This document shows, piece after piece, positions 8,901 to 16,722 of a stretch of 64,000 nucleotides of DNA (within the stretch, counting starts at the first letter, position 1; each line of letters opens with the position of its first letter). Position numbers and translations under genes: made by a program. The DNA comes from Bacteroidales bacterium (GTDB taxonomy: Bacteria; Bacteroidota; Bacteroidia; Bacteroidales; UBA932): the NCBI GenBank assembly GCA_022653675.1, contig JALCST010000001.1, positions 62,001-126,000 on the forward strand. The letters are read 5' to 3'. The notes under the pieces were generated by a model that saw nothing but the letters and a program-made list of their open reading frames with translations, was not told the origin of the DNA and made no database searches.

Positions 8901-10385
8901 CTTTTCCCCGTTGAAAGTAAATATGCCTTCGAATAGAAAATTAAGGTTTGGATCGCTGCATGCAACCCTTCCTGTGAATTCTTTTCCCTTCAAGCGTCCC
9001 GCAGCAGTTATGTTGCTGTAATCGTATCCGTGCATGCCGAGCTTGGAAACGATTAGCTTGTTTATATCCAAGATCGAATTGCCGTTTTTCTTTCGGTCAA
9101 TAGTTCCATTGAGGGTGCTTTCGAGGGAGAGTTTTCCGATTTGCTTTGATTGCATCAGAATGCCCAGATCGAGATCTTCAGTTTTGGCATGTCCGTTCAG
9201 GGTAACCAGATCTTTTGGGATGTCGTTTTGCATTTGTATGTCGAGAAGAATCTTGCCGGCATCTGATGATGAAAGAGTCCCGTATGCAACGAAGTCGTTG
9301 AAAAAACCATCCAGGGATCCGGTGAAATGCAATTTTTCTCCTTGTGCGTATTTTGAAATTCCTGAGGCTGCTTTCTCCATACCTGCCTGCCTCAAGATGT
9401 ACTCGATTTCATGGATTGAGGTGGAACAATCGGAGATGCCTATGTGGGCCAAAGCGGTCGAAGACTCTGAAAGCCCTAGAAATGTCGCTTCAGCATTAAT
9501 GAATGTTCCTTCGTCCGGAGTCCTTATCATAATGGAATTCAAGCGCAGGTCGTCGAATGTGCCTTCGGCGTCGCAATCCAGGACGGCTTGGATGTTTTTC
9601 CCCTTTAATGAGTTTACAAACGGTGCCGCAGATTCGGTGGATATGTGGGAATCTGACAAGTGTAGTGTTATATGGGCATCGTGCGTGAAATTTTTCAGAT
9701 ACTCCCGGCTGGTTCCCCTTAAAGATGCACTGTCTATCCTTATGTTGGAATGCCCGTCGTTAGCCACAAACGATTTGATGCAGATCGAGGTTGGGGTGTA
9801 ACAGAGCCCGGCTTTCAGTCCCTTCAATTCCAATCCTCCCGAATCCTTGCCCCTCGCATCGGTTATTCGGCATGAAATTGAATCGTTGCAATAGCGGAAT
9901 TTTTTAACGGCCAGATGGATATCATCAATATTCCACTTCCCTAAGACGACTTTGAAATTCTTGAGCTGCAGGCTTTCCAGCGAGTAACATCCGTATTTGC
10001 CTGTACCTCCGTCAGAATTGATGTCCGTATCTTTTTTTGCAGCGGACCTTTTGCCGAAAATTCCAGAAATGTCGTTGTTCCCGGCGGAGTCTTTCTTATA
10101 TTTTAAGTATCCGTCTTCCAGAATTACCCGCGAAACCCTGATCTCGCCGTGACGCCAGAAGAATGGAGGAAACGAGATGTTTGCCCTGCCGATGGTTGCC
10201 GTCGTATCGCCGTCGGCAGTGACGAGAGAGGCATCCTCGACCATGATTTTGTTGAAGAATACTACGAATACTCGTTTTACAGAAAGTTCACCGTTTATCC
10301 TTTTATTCACATTATCCGTTAATCTCCTGCAGGCGTAATTCTGCACGGCGGGGACTTGAATTGCAATAAAGGTCAGCACCGGCAC
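5961..10385 (-). CDS. tamB: TamB-like translocation/assembly module protein
   Basis: A very large envelope protein (1474 residues from GTG 10385) of the TamB/DUF490 family, which bridges inner and outer membrane as a long beta-rich groove and helps outer-membrane protein insertion or lipid transport. The sequence shows long runs of short amphipathic beta-strands and a conserved C-terminal DUF490 region ending with LDLGFTYQPG and FNNRVTVSGN. The start is doubtful: the N-terminal membrane helix continues upstream in frame to ATC 10436 (IKTWKKIVLIVV...), with a TAG stop nearby and no ATG, GTG or TTG in between, so the GTG start would lose most of the anchor. The 3' end overlaps mtaB by 8 bases, tail to tail. 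Confidence 0.88.
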   Translation of the reverse strand: MPVLTFIAIQVPAVQNYACRRLTDNVNKRINGELSVKRVFVVFFNKIMVEDASLVTADGDTTATIGRANISFPPFFWRHGEIRVSRVILEDGYLKYKKDSAGNNDISGIFGKRSAAKKDTDINSDGGTGKYGCYSLESLQLKNFKVVLGKWNIDDIHLAVKKFRYCNDSISCRITDARGKDSGGLELKGLKAGLCYTPTSICIKSFVANDGHSNIRIDSASLRGTSREYLKNFTHDAHITLHLSDSHISTESAAPFVNSLKGKNIQAVLDCDAEGTFDDLRLNSIMIRTPDEGTFINAEATFLGLSESSTALAHIGISDCSTSIHEIEYILRQAGMEKAASGISKYAQGEKLHFTGSLDGFFNDFVAYGTLSSSDAGKILLDIQMQNDIPKDLVTLNGHAKTEDLDLGILMQSKQIGKLSLESTLNGTIDRKKNGNSILDINKLIVSKLGMHGYDYSNITAAGRLKGKEFTGRVACSDPNLNFLFEGIFTFNGEKANSLYQFAANIGYANLKALNIDRKEKSEIRLHTKANFTKTATGDALGTVDVTDLHLADAETDRNIGDIHIMSSSGESGYHLQLDSKFASASYQGTATFSKFIEDIKRLAERELPNLFGSEETLKDTLSTIGESYKLDFETYDTRDIFAFFLPGIYMGDSTSVHLDVTKDDIATLTAKSSLLSYKNNFLRGFRLSFNNKDSKLTCRISDDMILSGDIPLNNNIVTLTANDNKAKVNVKFSESGEYRNNADITAAVSFLDTAKSPYNYVINIMPSNFDLQGEHWKIENSNISVRNDYYAVDRLLIHSNAQKLNVSGVASASSGDSLEIGMDNFDLSLLNTVLKKLPFRFQGKLSGKAMARSLLKDPTAYMDFSGKKIKIGDDLMGDMVLSTKWENTKNDFDVILGTTLGDRRPLSISGTFKPSDKSVNLGIDMDRFDIGFIAPMVESVFSNFGGSLSGSIGASGPINDIKLNSDMFEADSLLLKIAWTNVQYVIRGPISINDNKVRFEDMVLLDDYGNKGKVSGGVNLGNFSNVNFNTRIDVDDALVLNNNAQINSTFYSRLFASGSCNILGPLNKLILDVKARTENNSTMHIPLGGESRKSHSLLTFIDSSRVAGKTDAFDSLLQHSKQRTGNTSSLEIRINAMATTGTMVLLEINPETGDALKVRGRGNIEIDINDSKDLFDIKGDYKVQEGSYRLAIADIAARDFTIDEGGTIHFGGDIMQSELNLTAKYKTKAPIGVLIGDTTSISTRRNVNCGIAVTGKLANPNLKFSIDIPDLDPTTKGKVESALNTDDKIIKQTLAVLLTGGFIPNEQSGVMDNSTILYSNVTEILANSLNSVFQQLNIPLDLGFTYQPGYNQKDLFDVAVSTTLFNNRVTVSGNIGNKQYSSSTSNSDLAGDIDVQIKLDKNGRIRLSLFSHSADKYTNYLDQTQRNGAGIVYQEEFDNFGELCRKVFWSKKKQEEYIKNHLKEGIQYAPSIK

Positions 10386-10457
10386 GAGGACCAGTACCGA
10401 AACGACAATCAGTACTATTTTTTTCCAGGTTTTGATGGCAAATAACTATTGAACTTA

Positions 10458-10465
10458 CAAAAATA
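10458..10465 (-). promoter_or_regulatory. -7 box TATTTTTG for tamB
   Basis: Exact TAnnTTTG match on the minus strand. It lies 22 bases upstream of the in-frame ATC at 10436 and 73 bases upstream of GTG 10385. This fits translation starting near ATC 10436. Confidence 0.5.
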
Positions 10466-10501
10466 CATAAAAATATGACATCTTTAAGGCTTCCTTTTTG
10501 C

Positions 10502-10509
10502 TACATTTG
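10502..10509 (+). promoter_or_regulatory. -7 box TACATTTG for tsaD
   Basis: Exact TAnnTTTG match ending 7 bases before ATG 10517, so the mRNA should be nearly leaderless. It also rules out the track's upstream start at 10475, which would lie before the promoter. Confidence 0.6.
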
Positions 10510-10516
10510 CGCCGGT

Positions 10517-11560
10517 ATGGAAAAAGAGAAAATAATTTTGGGAATAGAGTCGTCATGCGACGATACATCTGCTGCCGTTTTACGCGGGCAATATCTTCTG
10601 TCTAATGTGATGGCTTCCCAAAAGGTTCACGAACAATACGGGGGAGTCATTCCTGAACTTGCCTCGAGGGCGCATCAGCAGAACATAGTTCCCGTTGTCA
10701 GCGAAGCGATTCGCCAGGCCGGTGTGAAAAAGGAGGATATTGATGCGATAGCCTTTACGCGAGGTCCCGGGTTGCTCGGTTCCCTGCTCGTCGGTACCTC
10801 CTTCGCAAAGGGACTTTCAATGTCCCTGTGCAAACCCATGATAGAAGTGAATCATCTGCAAGGCCATGTTCTTTCTCATTTCATCAAGGTCGAAGGGCGC
10901 GAGAACCGCCATCCCGAATTCCCATTCCTTTGCCTACTAGTTTCAGGGGGGCATACTCAGATAGTCAAGGTGAACGATTATCTGGATTTCGAGGTGCTCG
11001 GACATACAATCGACGATGCTGTGGGGGAGGCTTTCGACAAATGTGCAAAGATCATGGGACTCGGTTATCCGGGAGGGCCGGTGGTCGACCGCCTCGCCCA
11101 TGAAGGGGACCCCGAGGCCTTTCATTTTTCCAAGCCCCATGTGGATGGGCTTGACTACAGCTTCAGCGGCATAAAGACAAGCCTTCTTTATTTTCTCAGA
11201 GATCGTGTCAAGAGCGACCCCGCTTTCATCGAACACAATAAGGAGGACCTTTGCGCGTCCTTCCAGAAGGAACTGATAGATATTCTGATGGACAAGTTCC
11301 TTAAGGCGGTGAGACAAACGGGGATAAAACAGGTTGCAATCGGAGGCGGAGTCTCCGCAAACAGCGGCTTGCGTGAAAGGATAACCACCGAGGGGGAGAA
11401 GCGGGGTTGGACTACATTTCTGCCCGAATTTCGTTTTACGACGGACAATGCCGCAATGATAGCTATGGTCGGTTATTTCAAGTTCCAGAAGGGAATGATT
11501 GCGTCCCTAGATATAGCGCCGATTTCCCGCGCGCTCGATTACAGTCTCAAATCCATTTGA
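10517..11560 (+). CDS. tsaD: tRNA N6-adenosine threonylcarbamoyltransferase TsaD
   Basis: A 347-residue ASKHA-fold protein that transfers the threonylcarbamoyl group from TC-AMP to A37 of ANN-decoding tRNAs, working with TsaB, TsaC and TsaE. The N terminus ILGIESSCDDTS and the metal-binding histidines in NHLQGHVLSH are family signatures, followed by LVSGGHTQI and GGPVVD. I start at MEKEKIIL (ATG 10517) because the family begins there and the promoter lies just upstream. The next gene begins 2 bases after the stop, so the two are co-transcribed. Confidence 0.96.
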   Translation: MEKEKIILGIESSCDDTSAAVLRGQYLLSNVMASQKVHEQYGGVIPELASRAHQQNIVPVVSEAIRQAGVKKEDIDAIAFTRGPGLLGSLLVGTSFAKGLSMSLCKPMIEVNHLQGHVLSHFIKVEGRENRHPEFPFLCLLVSGGHTQIVKVNDYLDFEVLGHTIDDAVGEAFDKCAKIMGLGYPGGPVVDRLAHEGDPEAFHFSKPHVDGLDYSFSGIKTSLLYFLRDRVKSDPAFIEHNKEDLCASFQKELIDILMDKFLKAVRQTGIKQVAIGGGVSANSGLRERITTEGEKRGWTTFLPEFRFTTDNAAMIAMVGYFKFQKGMIASLDIAPISRALDYSLKSI

Positions 11561-11562
11561 CG

Positions 11563-13116
11563 ATGAAGGAGTTCGAGACATCCTTCGGACTTTGCAGGGA
11601 ACCTTCAAGGGATATGCTGGAAAAGGCGTCCGCAAGGGCGTTGGGTGTCGGAACCTCCGGGTTGGGAAAGGTGGCCATTTTGCGGCGTTCGCTGGATTGC
11701 CGGAAGGGAGTTTGCGAATACCGCTTCAGGATAAGGGCTTTCGTAAAGGGGGAAGAAGCTTTGGAGTATGATATCCCCGAATATCGTGACGTGGCTGATG
11801 CAATGCCAGTGATCGTAATAGGATGCGGACCTGCAGGTCTGTTCGCATCCCTGAGGCTTATAATGGAGGGTATAAAGCCGGTAATTCTGGAACGAGGCAA
11901 GGACGTGCATTCGCGCCGGAGGGATTGTGCCGGTATCTCCCGTCACGGCGTGATCGATCCGGATTCGAATTACTGTTACGGAGAGGGTGGCGCCGGAGCT
12001 TTCTCGGACGGAAAACTCTTTACCCGCTCCACCAAAAGGGGGGATATCAGGGAAGTCCTTTACCAGTTCGTAAGGTTCGGGGCGGATCCCGACATCCTCA
12101 TCGATGCCCATCCCCACATCGGAAGCGACGTACTCCCGAAAGTGGTCGAGAACATGAGGTCGTGCATAATCGAACATGGAGGGGAGTGCCATTTTAATTC
12201 CAAGGTCACCGATTTGCGAAGTTCGGGCGACGGCTGGACCGCCGTCTGTGCCGACGGGACTTCTTACAGCTCTTCCGATGTGATCCTGGCTTCAGGCCAT
12301 TCCGCCACGGAGTTCTATGATCTTTTCGCACAACGCGGATGGGCATTGTCCGCAAAGGGCTTTGCCTTGGGCGTCAGGGCCGAGCATAAGCAAAGCCTTA
12401 TCGACGGAATCCAGTATCGCGGCCGGAGGGATCCGCAACTTCCGCCGGCTGAGTATTCGCTGCTTACGCAGGTGCGTGGGCGAGGTGTGTTTTCGTTTTG
12501 CATGTGTCCCGGCGGAGTGATAATCCCTTCCTCCACATCGGAAGGAGAAACGGTTCTTAACGGCATGTCTGACAGCAGGCGTTCCTCACGCTGGGCGAAT
12601 GCCGGCATAGTTTGTTCGATAGAACCCGGAGACATACCGGGATATGGAAAATACGGGCCATTGGAACTGCTCGAGTTCCAGAAAAATATCGAACGTAGGA
12701 TGTGGAATTTCAGCAAGTCGTTCAAGGCTCCGGCGCAGCGTATGACGGATTTCTGCATTGGCCGCCTCTCCAGGAATCTTCCCGCTACTTCCTATTCACC
12801 TGGCGTCGTTTGCGCTCCGCTGCATCTTATGTTGCCCGAACAGGTTGCGGACAGGTTGAGGGAGGCTTTACCACTTTTCGGCGGGAAGATGAAAGGGTTC
12901 TTCAATGAGGATGCACTTCTACTCGCCGTTGAATCGAGGACTTCTTCCCCGGTTCGCATTTTACGCGATCCCGTGACTTTCCAGTCGCTGTCGCTACCGC
13001 ACGTCTATCCTTGCGGCGAAGGTGCGGGCTACAGCGGAGGCATAGTAAGCAGTGCCATAGACGGAATATGTGCCGCCTGCGCCGTAGCTGCAGAACACCA
13101 TATTACCAGATCGTAA
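11563..13116 (+). CDS. FAD-dependent dehydrogenase (COG2509-type oxidoreductase)
   Basis: A 517-residue flavoprotein of the uncharacterised COG2509 family. After an N-terminal domain of about 85 residues comes a Rossmann FAD site, VIVIGCGPAGLFASLR, then ILERGKDV and the family stretch GEGGAGAFSDGKL. The C terminus has GEGAGYSGGI, a second FAD contact. No membrane segment is seen, so it is probably cytoplasmic. Its substrate is not known to me. ATG 11563 is 2 bases after the tsaD stop; the track's start at 11407 lies inside tsaD. The 3' end overlaps the convergent M13 peptidase gene by 14 bases. Confidence 0.88.
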   Translation: MKEFETSFGLCREPSRDMLEKASARALGVGTSGLGKVAILRRSLDCRKGVCEYRFRIRAFVKGEEALEYDIPEYRDVADAMPVIVIGCGPAGLFASLRLIMEGIKPVILERGKDVHSRRRDCAGISRHGVIDPDSNYCYGEGGAGAFSDGKLFTRSTKRGDIREVLYQFVRFGADPDILIDAHPHIGSDVLPKVVENMRSCIIEHGGECHFNSKVTDLRSSGDGWTAVCADGTSYSSSDVILASGHSATEFYDLFAQRGWALSAKGFALGVRAEHKQSLIDGIQYRGRRDPQLPPAEYSLLTQVRGRGVFSFCMCPGGVIIPSSTSEGETVLNGMSDSRRSSRWANAGIVCSIEPGDIPGYGKYGPLELLEFQKNIERRMWNFSKSFKAPAQRMTDFCIGRLSRNLPATSYSPGVVCAPLHLMLPEQVADRLREALPLFGGKMKGFFNEDALLLAVESRTSSPVRILRDPVTFQSLSLPHVYPCGEGAGYSGGIVSSAIDGICAACAVAAEHHITRS

Positions 13117-15139
13117 CCCGTTTGCTTTTAGGTAGGAACATCGGATCCTTTTCGGTTATCCCAAAGGCGTCGTACCACGCATCCGTCTGGGGAAGTTCTC
13201 CGTCCACGCGCCATTTCGCTAGTGCATGTACATCAGTTTTGGTACGGCGCAGGACCTCGGCGTCGCGTATGTTGCCGGCCCAGACGTTCGCAAACGAGAG
13301 AAAGAACCGCTGGTCCGCCGTGAATCCTTCCTTATCGCCTGCAGGATCGTTTTTAGTTGCCTTCTTGTAGGCTTGAAAGGATATCTGCAGGCCTCCGTAG
13401 TCGGCGATGGTTTCTCCCAACGTAAATTTCCCGTTTGCGTGAACTCCCGGAGCGACCTCTATTCCGTCGTAGAAGTCGGACATGACTTTCGCGCGCTTCT
13501 TGAATTGTTCGGCATCTTCGGAAGTCCACCAGTCGGATAGATTTCCATCCTTGTCGAATTGCCTTCCCTGGTCGTCGAATCCGTGTGTCATTTCGTGTCC
13601 TATTACGACCCCGATTGCGCCATAGTTGAAAGCGTCGTCGGCGTCCATGTCGAAGAAGGGGTATTGCAGTATGCCCGCAGGGAAACAGATTTCGTTTGTA
13701 GGTGGATTATAATATGCGTTGACGGTTTGGGGAGTCATTTCCCACCTGTCGCGGTCGACAGGTTTTCCGGCACGATCGAGCGTTTCGCGCATTTCGAATT
13801 CTGAGGCACGCATTATATTTGCGAGATACGAATCATTTCCGATCGAAAGTTTGGAATAGTCTTTCCATTTGTTTGGATACCCTATTTTTATGTAAAATGC
13901 ATCCAATTTCTCGATCGCCTTATCCTTGGTCGAATCGCTCATCCAATCGAGATTGCGTATGCGTTGCGCATATGCTTTCTGCAGATTGTGCACTAGTTCG
14001 AGCATGCGTTCCTTTGCCTCTGGAGGAAAATATTTCTCTACGTACAAGTGGCCTACCGCCTCTCCGAGACATAAGTTGACGGCGCTCTGGGCGCGTTTCC
14101 AACGAGGTTGTGGCGTTTGCTTGCCCGACATGATTTTTCCGTAAAAATTGAAGTTTTCTTCGTAGAGGGCATCGTTTAAATAAGAAGCGGATTCGTTGAT
14201 TGCATTCCATTGCATGTAAGCTATCAGAGAACTGATCGGTTCCTCTTCCATGACTTTGCCTACTTCCTCGATGGCTTCCGGCTGTCCAACCGAAAGCTCG
14301 CTTTCATTTATGCCGAGAATTTCAAAGAAGGTCTTCCAATTGATGGCGGGAACGAGTTCCTGCAGGGAATCCATGTTCATCTTGTTGTAATTCGCATAGG
14401 GGTCGCGGAGCCTTACCTTGTCGTAGTGAGCCGATGCAAGCTTTGTCTCTATGCGCATTACGTCATCGGAATTCTTAACCGCGGTTTCCTTGTCGAAACC
14501 GCAAAGTTCGAACATCTTTGCAACATGTTTCACGAAAGCATCACGTATCCCTACGGTATTCGCGTCGTTCTCCATATAGTAATCGCGGTCCCCCATGGAA
14601 AGGCCTCCTTGATTGATCCACAGAATGTTAAGGGCGCTGTTTTTCGAATCGGCATCGGCACTGACCCCGAAAAAAACGGGGCATTCCCTCAACATCATTT
14701 CCGGAATGGCTTTAGAAAGATCCGATTTGTCGTCCATTGAACCGAGACTGTCGAGAATAGGTTTGAGTGGGGTTATGCCGTCAGCGTTCAATTTTACGCT
14801 GTCCATTCCCATATTGTACAAGTCCCCGATTTTCTGTGCCAGGGAACCTTCATCGTTATTCTTTGCCGCTATCTCTTCGATCAGGGATTTTATTTTCTGG
14901 CGGTTGTTCTCGGCGAGTTTGTCGAATGAACCGAAACGCGAATATTCTCCGGTCAGAGGATTGTTTTTCCGCCACCCTCCGCAGGCGTATTCATAAAAGT
15001 CCGTGCCGGGACTGGTTGTCGTGTCGAGATTCTCCAGCTTGATGCCTGCTGAAAGTTTTGAGTTCCCGGTTTTTTCGTTGCAACTGCATACCATAAGTGA
15101 TAATGCGATTAGTGTGATGATGGGATAATTTTTTTTCAT
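13103..15139 (-). CDS. M13 family metallopeptidase, lipoprotein (PepO/neprilysin type)
   Basis: A 678-residue zinc endopeptidase of the M13 (neprilysin, PepO) family. The signal peptide ends in a lipobox (MVCSC), so it is an envelope lipoprotein. The N-terminal half is the helical M13 lid domain. The zinc motif HExxH appears in VIGHEMTHGFDD near residue 515, the third ligand in ETIADYGGL, and the C terminus holds a tryptophan near the end (VTIW). Length and layout match full-length family members. Proposed role: degrading peptides in the periplasm or at the cell surface. No TAnnTTTG box was found upstream; the rpmE2 terminator lies in the gap. Confidence 0.95.
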   Translation of the reverse strand: MKKNYPIITLIALSLMVCSCNEKTGNSKLSAGIKLENLDTTTSPGTDFYEYACGGWRKNNPLTGEYSRFGSFDKLAENNRQKIKSLIEEIAAKNNDEGSLAQKIGDLYNMGMDSVKLNADGITPLKPILDSLGSMDDKSDLSKAIPEMMLRECPVFFGVSADADSKNSALNILWINQGGLSMGDRDYYMENDANTVGIRDAFVKHVAKMFELCGFDKETAVKNSDDVMRIETKLASAHYDKVRLRDPYANYNKMNMDSLQELVPAINWKTFFEILGINESELSVGQPEAIEEVGKVMEEEPISSLIAYMQWNAINESASYLNDALYEENFNFYGKIMSGKQTPQPRWKRAQSAVNLCLGEAVGHLYVEKYFPPEAKERMLELVHNLQKAYAQRIRNLDWMSDSTKDKAIEKLDAFYIKIGYPNKWKDYSKLSIGNDSYLANIMRASEFEMRETLDRAGKPVDRDRWEMTPQTVNAYYNPPTNEICFPAGILQYPFFDMDADDAFNYGAIGVVIGHEMTHGFDDQGRQFDKDGNLSDWWTSEDAEQFKKRAKVMSDFYDGIEVAPGVHANGKFTLGETIADYGGLQISFQAYKKATKNDPAGDKEGFTADQRFFLSFANVWAGNIRDAEVLRRTKTDVHALAKWRVDGELPQTDAWYDAFGITEKDPMFLPKSKRVTIW

Positions 15140-15187
15140 AGAATTTTTAAGTGTTTTATGGTCTTTTCCGGTTCTTTGAATGGAAAA

Positions 15188-15217
15188 AAAGAACGATCCT
15201 TTCGGGGACCGTTCTTT
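15188..15217 (-). terminator. rho-independent terminator after rpmE2
   Basis: Minus-strand hairpin AAAGAACGGTCC / GGATCGTTCTTT with one G-T pair and a 6-base loop, followed by a T-run. It lies 20 bases after the L31 stop and separates it from the M13 peptidase gene. Confidence 0.85.
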
Positions 15218-15236
15218 ACTATCGCCAGACTTCGAA

Positions 15237-15506
15237 CTATTTGTTCTCTGTTTTCTTTTCCCCTCTTTTCCCGTAACGCGAATAGAATTTATCTACGCGG
15301 CCGGCTGTATCGACAAGTTTCATCTTACCAGTGTAGAACGGGTGGGAAGTGTTGGAGATTTCTACCTTTACCAAAGGGTATTCCACTCCTTCGATTTCTA
15401 TGGTTTCCTTGGTGTTAGCACACGAACGCGTAAGGAAAACGTGGTCATTCGACATATCCTTGAAAGCTACAAGACGGTAGGTTTCGGGATGAATTTCTGA
15501 TTTCAT
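15237..15506 (-). CDS. rpmE2: 50S ribosomal protein L31, type B
   Basis: An 89-residue ribosomal protein. The family signature is clear: MKSEIHPE at the start, [10 protein letters not shown] in the middle, and [12 protein letters not shown] near the end. Only one cysteine is present (RSCANT), so the zinc-ribbon CxxC pair of type A L31 is missing and this is the zinc-independent type B form. It has its own promoter (TACTTTTG at 15543-15550 with a TTTG 20 bases upstream) and its own terminator, so it forms a single-gene unit. Confidence 0.96.
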   Translation of the reverse strand: MKSEIHPETYRLVAFKDMSNDHVFLTRSCANTKETIEIEGVEYPLVKVEISNTSHPFYTGKMKLVDTAGRVDKFYSRYGKRGEKKTENK

Positions 15507-15542
15507 AATATTATGAATTATATTGTTTTATCAATCGGGGTG

Positions 15543-15550
15543 CAAAAGTA
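15543..15550 (-). promoter_or_regulatory. -7 box TACTTTTG with -33 TTTG for rpmE2
   Basis: Minus-strand TACTTTTG with TTTG (plus-strand CAAA at 15571-15574) separated by exactly 20 bases: the best complete -33/-7 promoter in the window. The leader to ATG 15506 is about 35 bases. Confidence 0.8.
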
Positions 15551-15582
15551 TGAATATTCTGCCGATTACACAAAAAAAAGTA

Positions 15583-16716
15583 TCATTCCGCCTTTATTCT
15601 GTACGGCTGTTCTCCGTAAAGCGAATATTTCTTCGCCTTCCTGATCCATTTCTGCTCTTCGGCCTTGATGTGATCGCGGGCGTCATCCCATTCACAGTTT
15701 CCGTGCACGTAGTCCAGTAATATGCTGTCACCTATAAGGATTCCCTCCCTGGACCGGTCTTCTTGAAATTCCTGGCAGTTTCCAGAAATATACCTTATGC
15801 AGCGCAGTGCGTGGCATAGTGCGTGGTAAGGCTGCTCGGGATCGGGAATCAGCTGGAACCCGTAGCAAACCTGCCCTTCGTAGCGACCGTATTGCGGAGT
15901 GAAGCATTCCCATCGCATAAAGGTTCCAGGATATGATAACGGCCCTCCTTTTGCTGCAATTCCGTGCTTTGCGCTGTCGGAAACGAAATCCTTCATGTAC
16001 GGTGCCCCGAATTGTTCGAACGGCCTCGTGGTTCCTCTCCCGTAACTTACGTTAGTCCCTTCCCAAAGGCATTGGCCGCTGTAAAAGTAGCAAGTGAATA
16101 GTCCGGATATGTCTCTTGAAGGAGGTATGCTCCAAGGCATCAATGATTTTTTCAATGTTTCCGCCGATATTACGTGCAGCGGGAATTTGGAACCGGTTTC
16201 CGAATAGAAAAGGCTTGCAAGTTCTCCTATCGTGAGACCATGGCGATGGGGCAGGCCTTCCATCCCTATCGATGAGCTGTATTCCTTTTCTAACATAGTC
16301 CCCTCCACCTGTCTTCCCGCCGGGTTCAGACGGTCGATTATATATACGGAGATGTCAAGGGATTCCCTTTTCAGGGTCTTGAACAGGTTGAGGAGTGTGG
16401 AAGTTATCGTATAGTAACGTGCTCCCGCATCCTGGAGTTCGATGACCAGGGCGTCTATGTCTTCGAGGGACTTGCGTGTTGCCGGCAGCATAACCGTATC
16501 GATGTCGGCAATGTCGGGCTGAAAATGCATTTCCCCGAAAAATCCGTGCTCGGGAAGAAATATGCGTTTAAGATTGCCTCGCCTTGCAAGTGTCTCGAAA
16601 AGATATTCACCGTACTCGGGATGCCAGGCTACCTGGTTGCACAGAAGTCCTACTCGTCCCTTGTGCAGTACCACGTCACCCTGTTCCATCAACGGTGTGG
16701 TACGGAATGAAAACAT
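15583..16716 (-). CDS. DUF1343 (NamZ-like exo-beta-N-acetylmuramidase) protein
   Basis: A 377-residue member of DUF1343, the family of the exo-lytic N-acetylmuramidase NamZ (GH171), which removes terminal MurNAc from peptidoglycan fragments. Family stretches include FLPEHGFFGE, ELQDAGARYYT, DRLNPAGRQVEG and PHRHGLTIGELA. Many characterised and Bacteroidota homologues carry a signal peptide, but this N terminus (MFSFRTTPLMEQ) is not one, so it may act in the cytoplasm. It starts 6 bases after glmM, linking peptidoglycan precursor synthesis with muropeptide recycling. The activity is inferred from the family. Confidence 0.85.
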   Translation of the reverse strand: MFSFRTTPLMEQGDVVLHKGRVGLLCNQVAWHPEYGEYLFETLARRGNLKRIFLPEHGFFGEMHFQPDIADIDTVMLPATRKSLEDIDALVIELQDAGARYYTITSTLLNLFKTLKRESLDISVYIIDRLNPAGRQVEGTMLEKEYSSSIGMEGLPHRHGLTIGELASLFYSETGSKFPLHVISAETLKKSLMPWSIPPSRDISGLFTCYFYSGQCLWEGTNVSYGRGTTRPFEQFGAPYMKDFVSDSAKHGIAAKGGPLSYPGTFMRWECFTPQYGRYEGQVCYGFQLIPDPEQPYHALCHALRCIRYISGNCQEFQEDRSREGILIGDSILLDYVHGNCEWDDARDHIKAEEQKWIRKAKKYSLYGEQPYRIKAE

Positions 16717-16722
16717 CTTTAT

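Noticed and set aside
9034-9801. 255-residue plus-strand ORF inside tamB
   Set aside because: Antisense shadow of a long beta-rich gene; composition is Ser/Arg/Phe-rich and no promoter or motif supports it.
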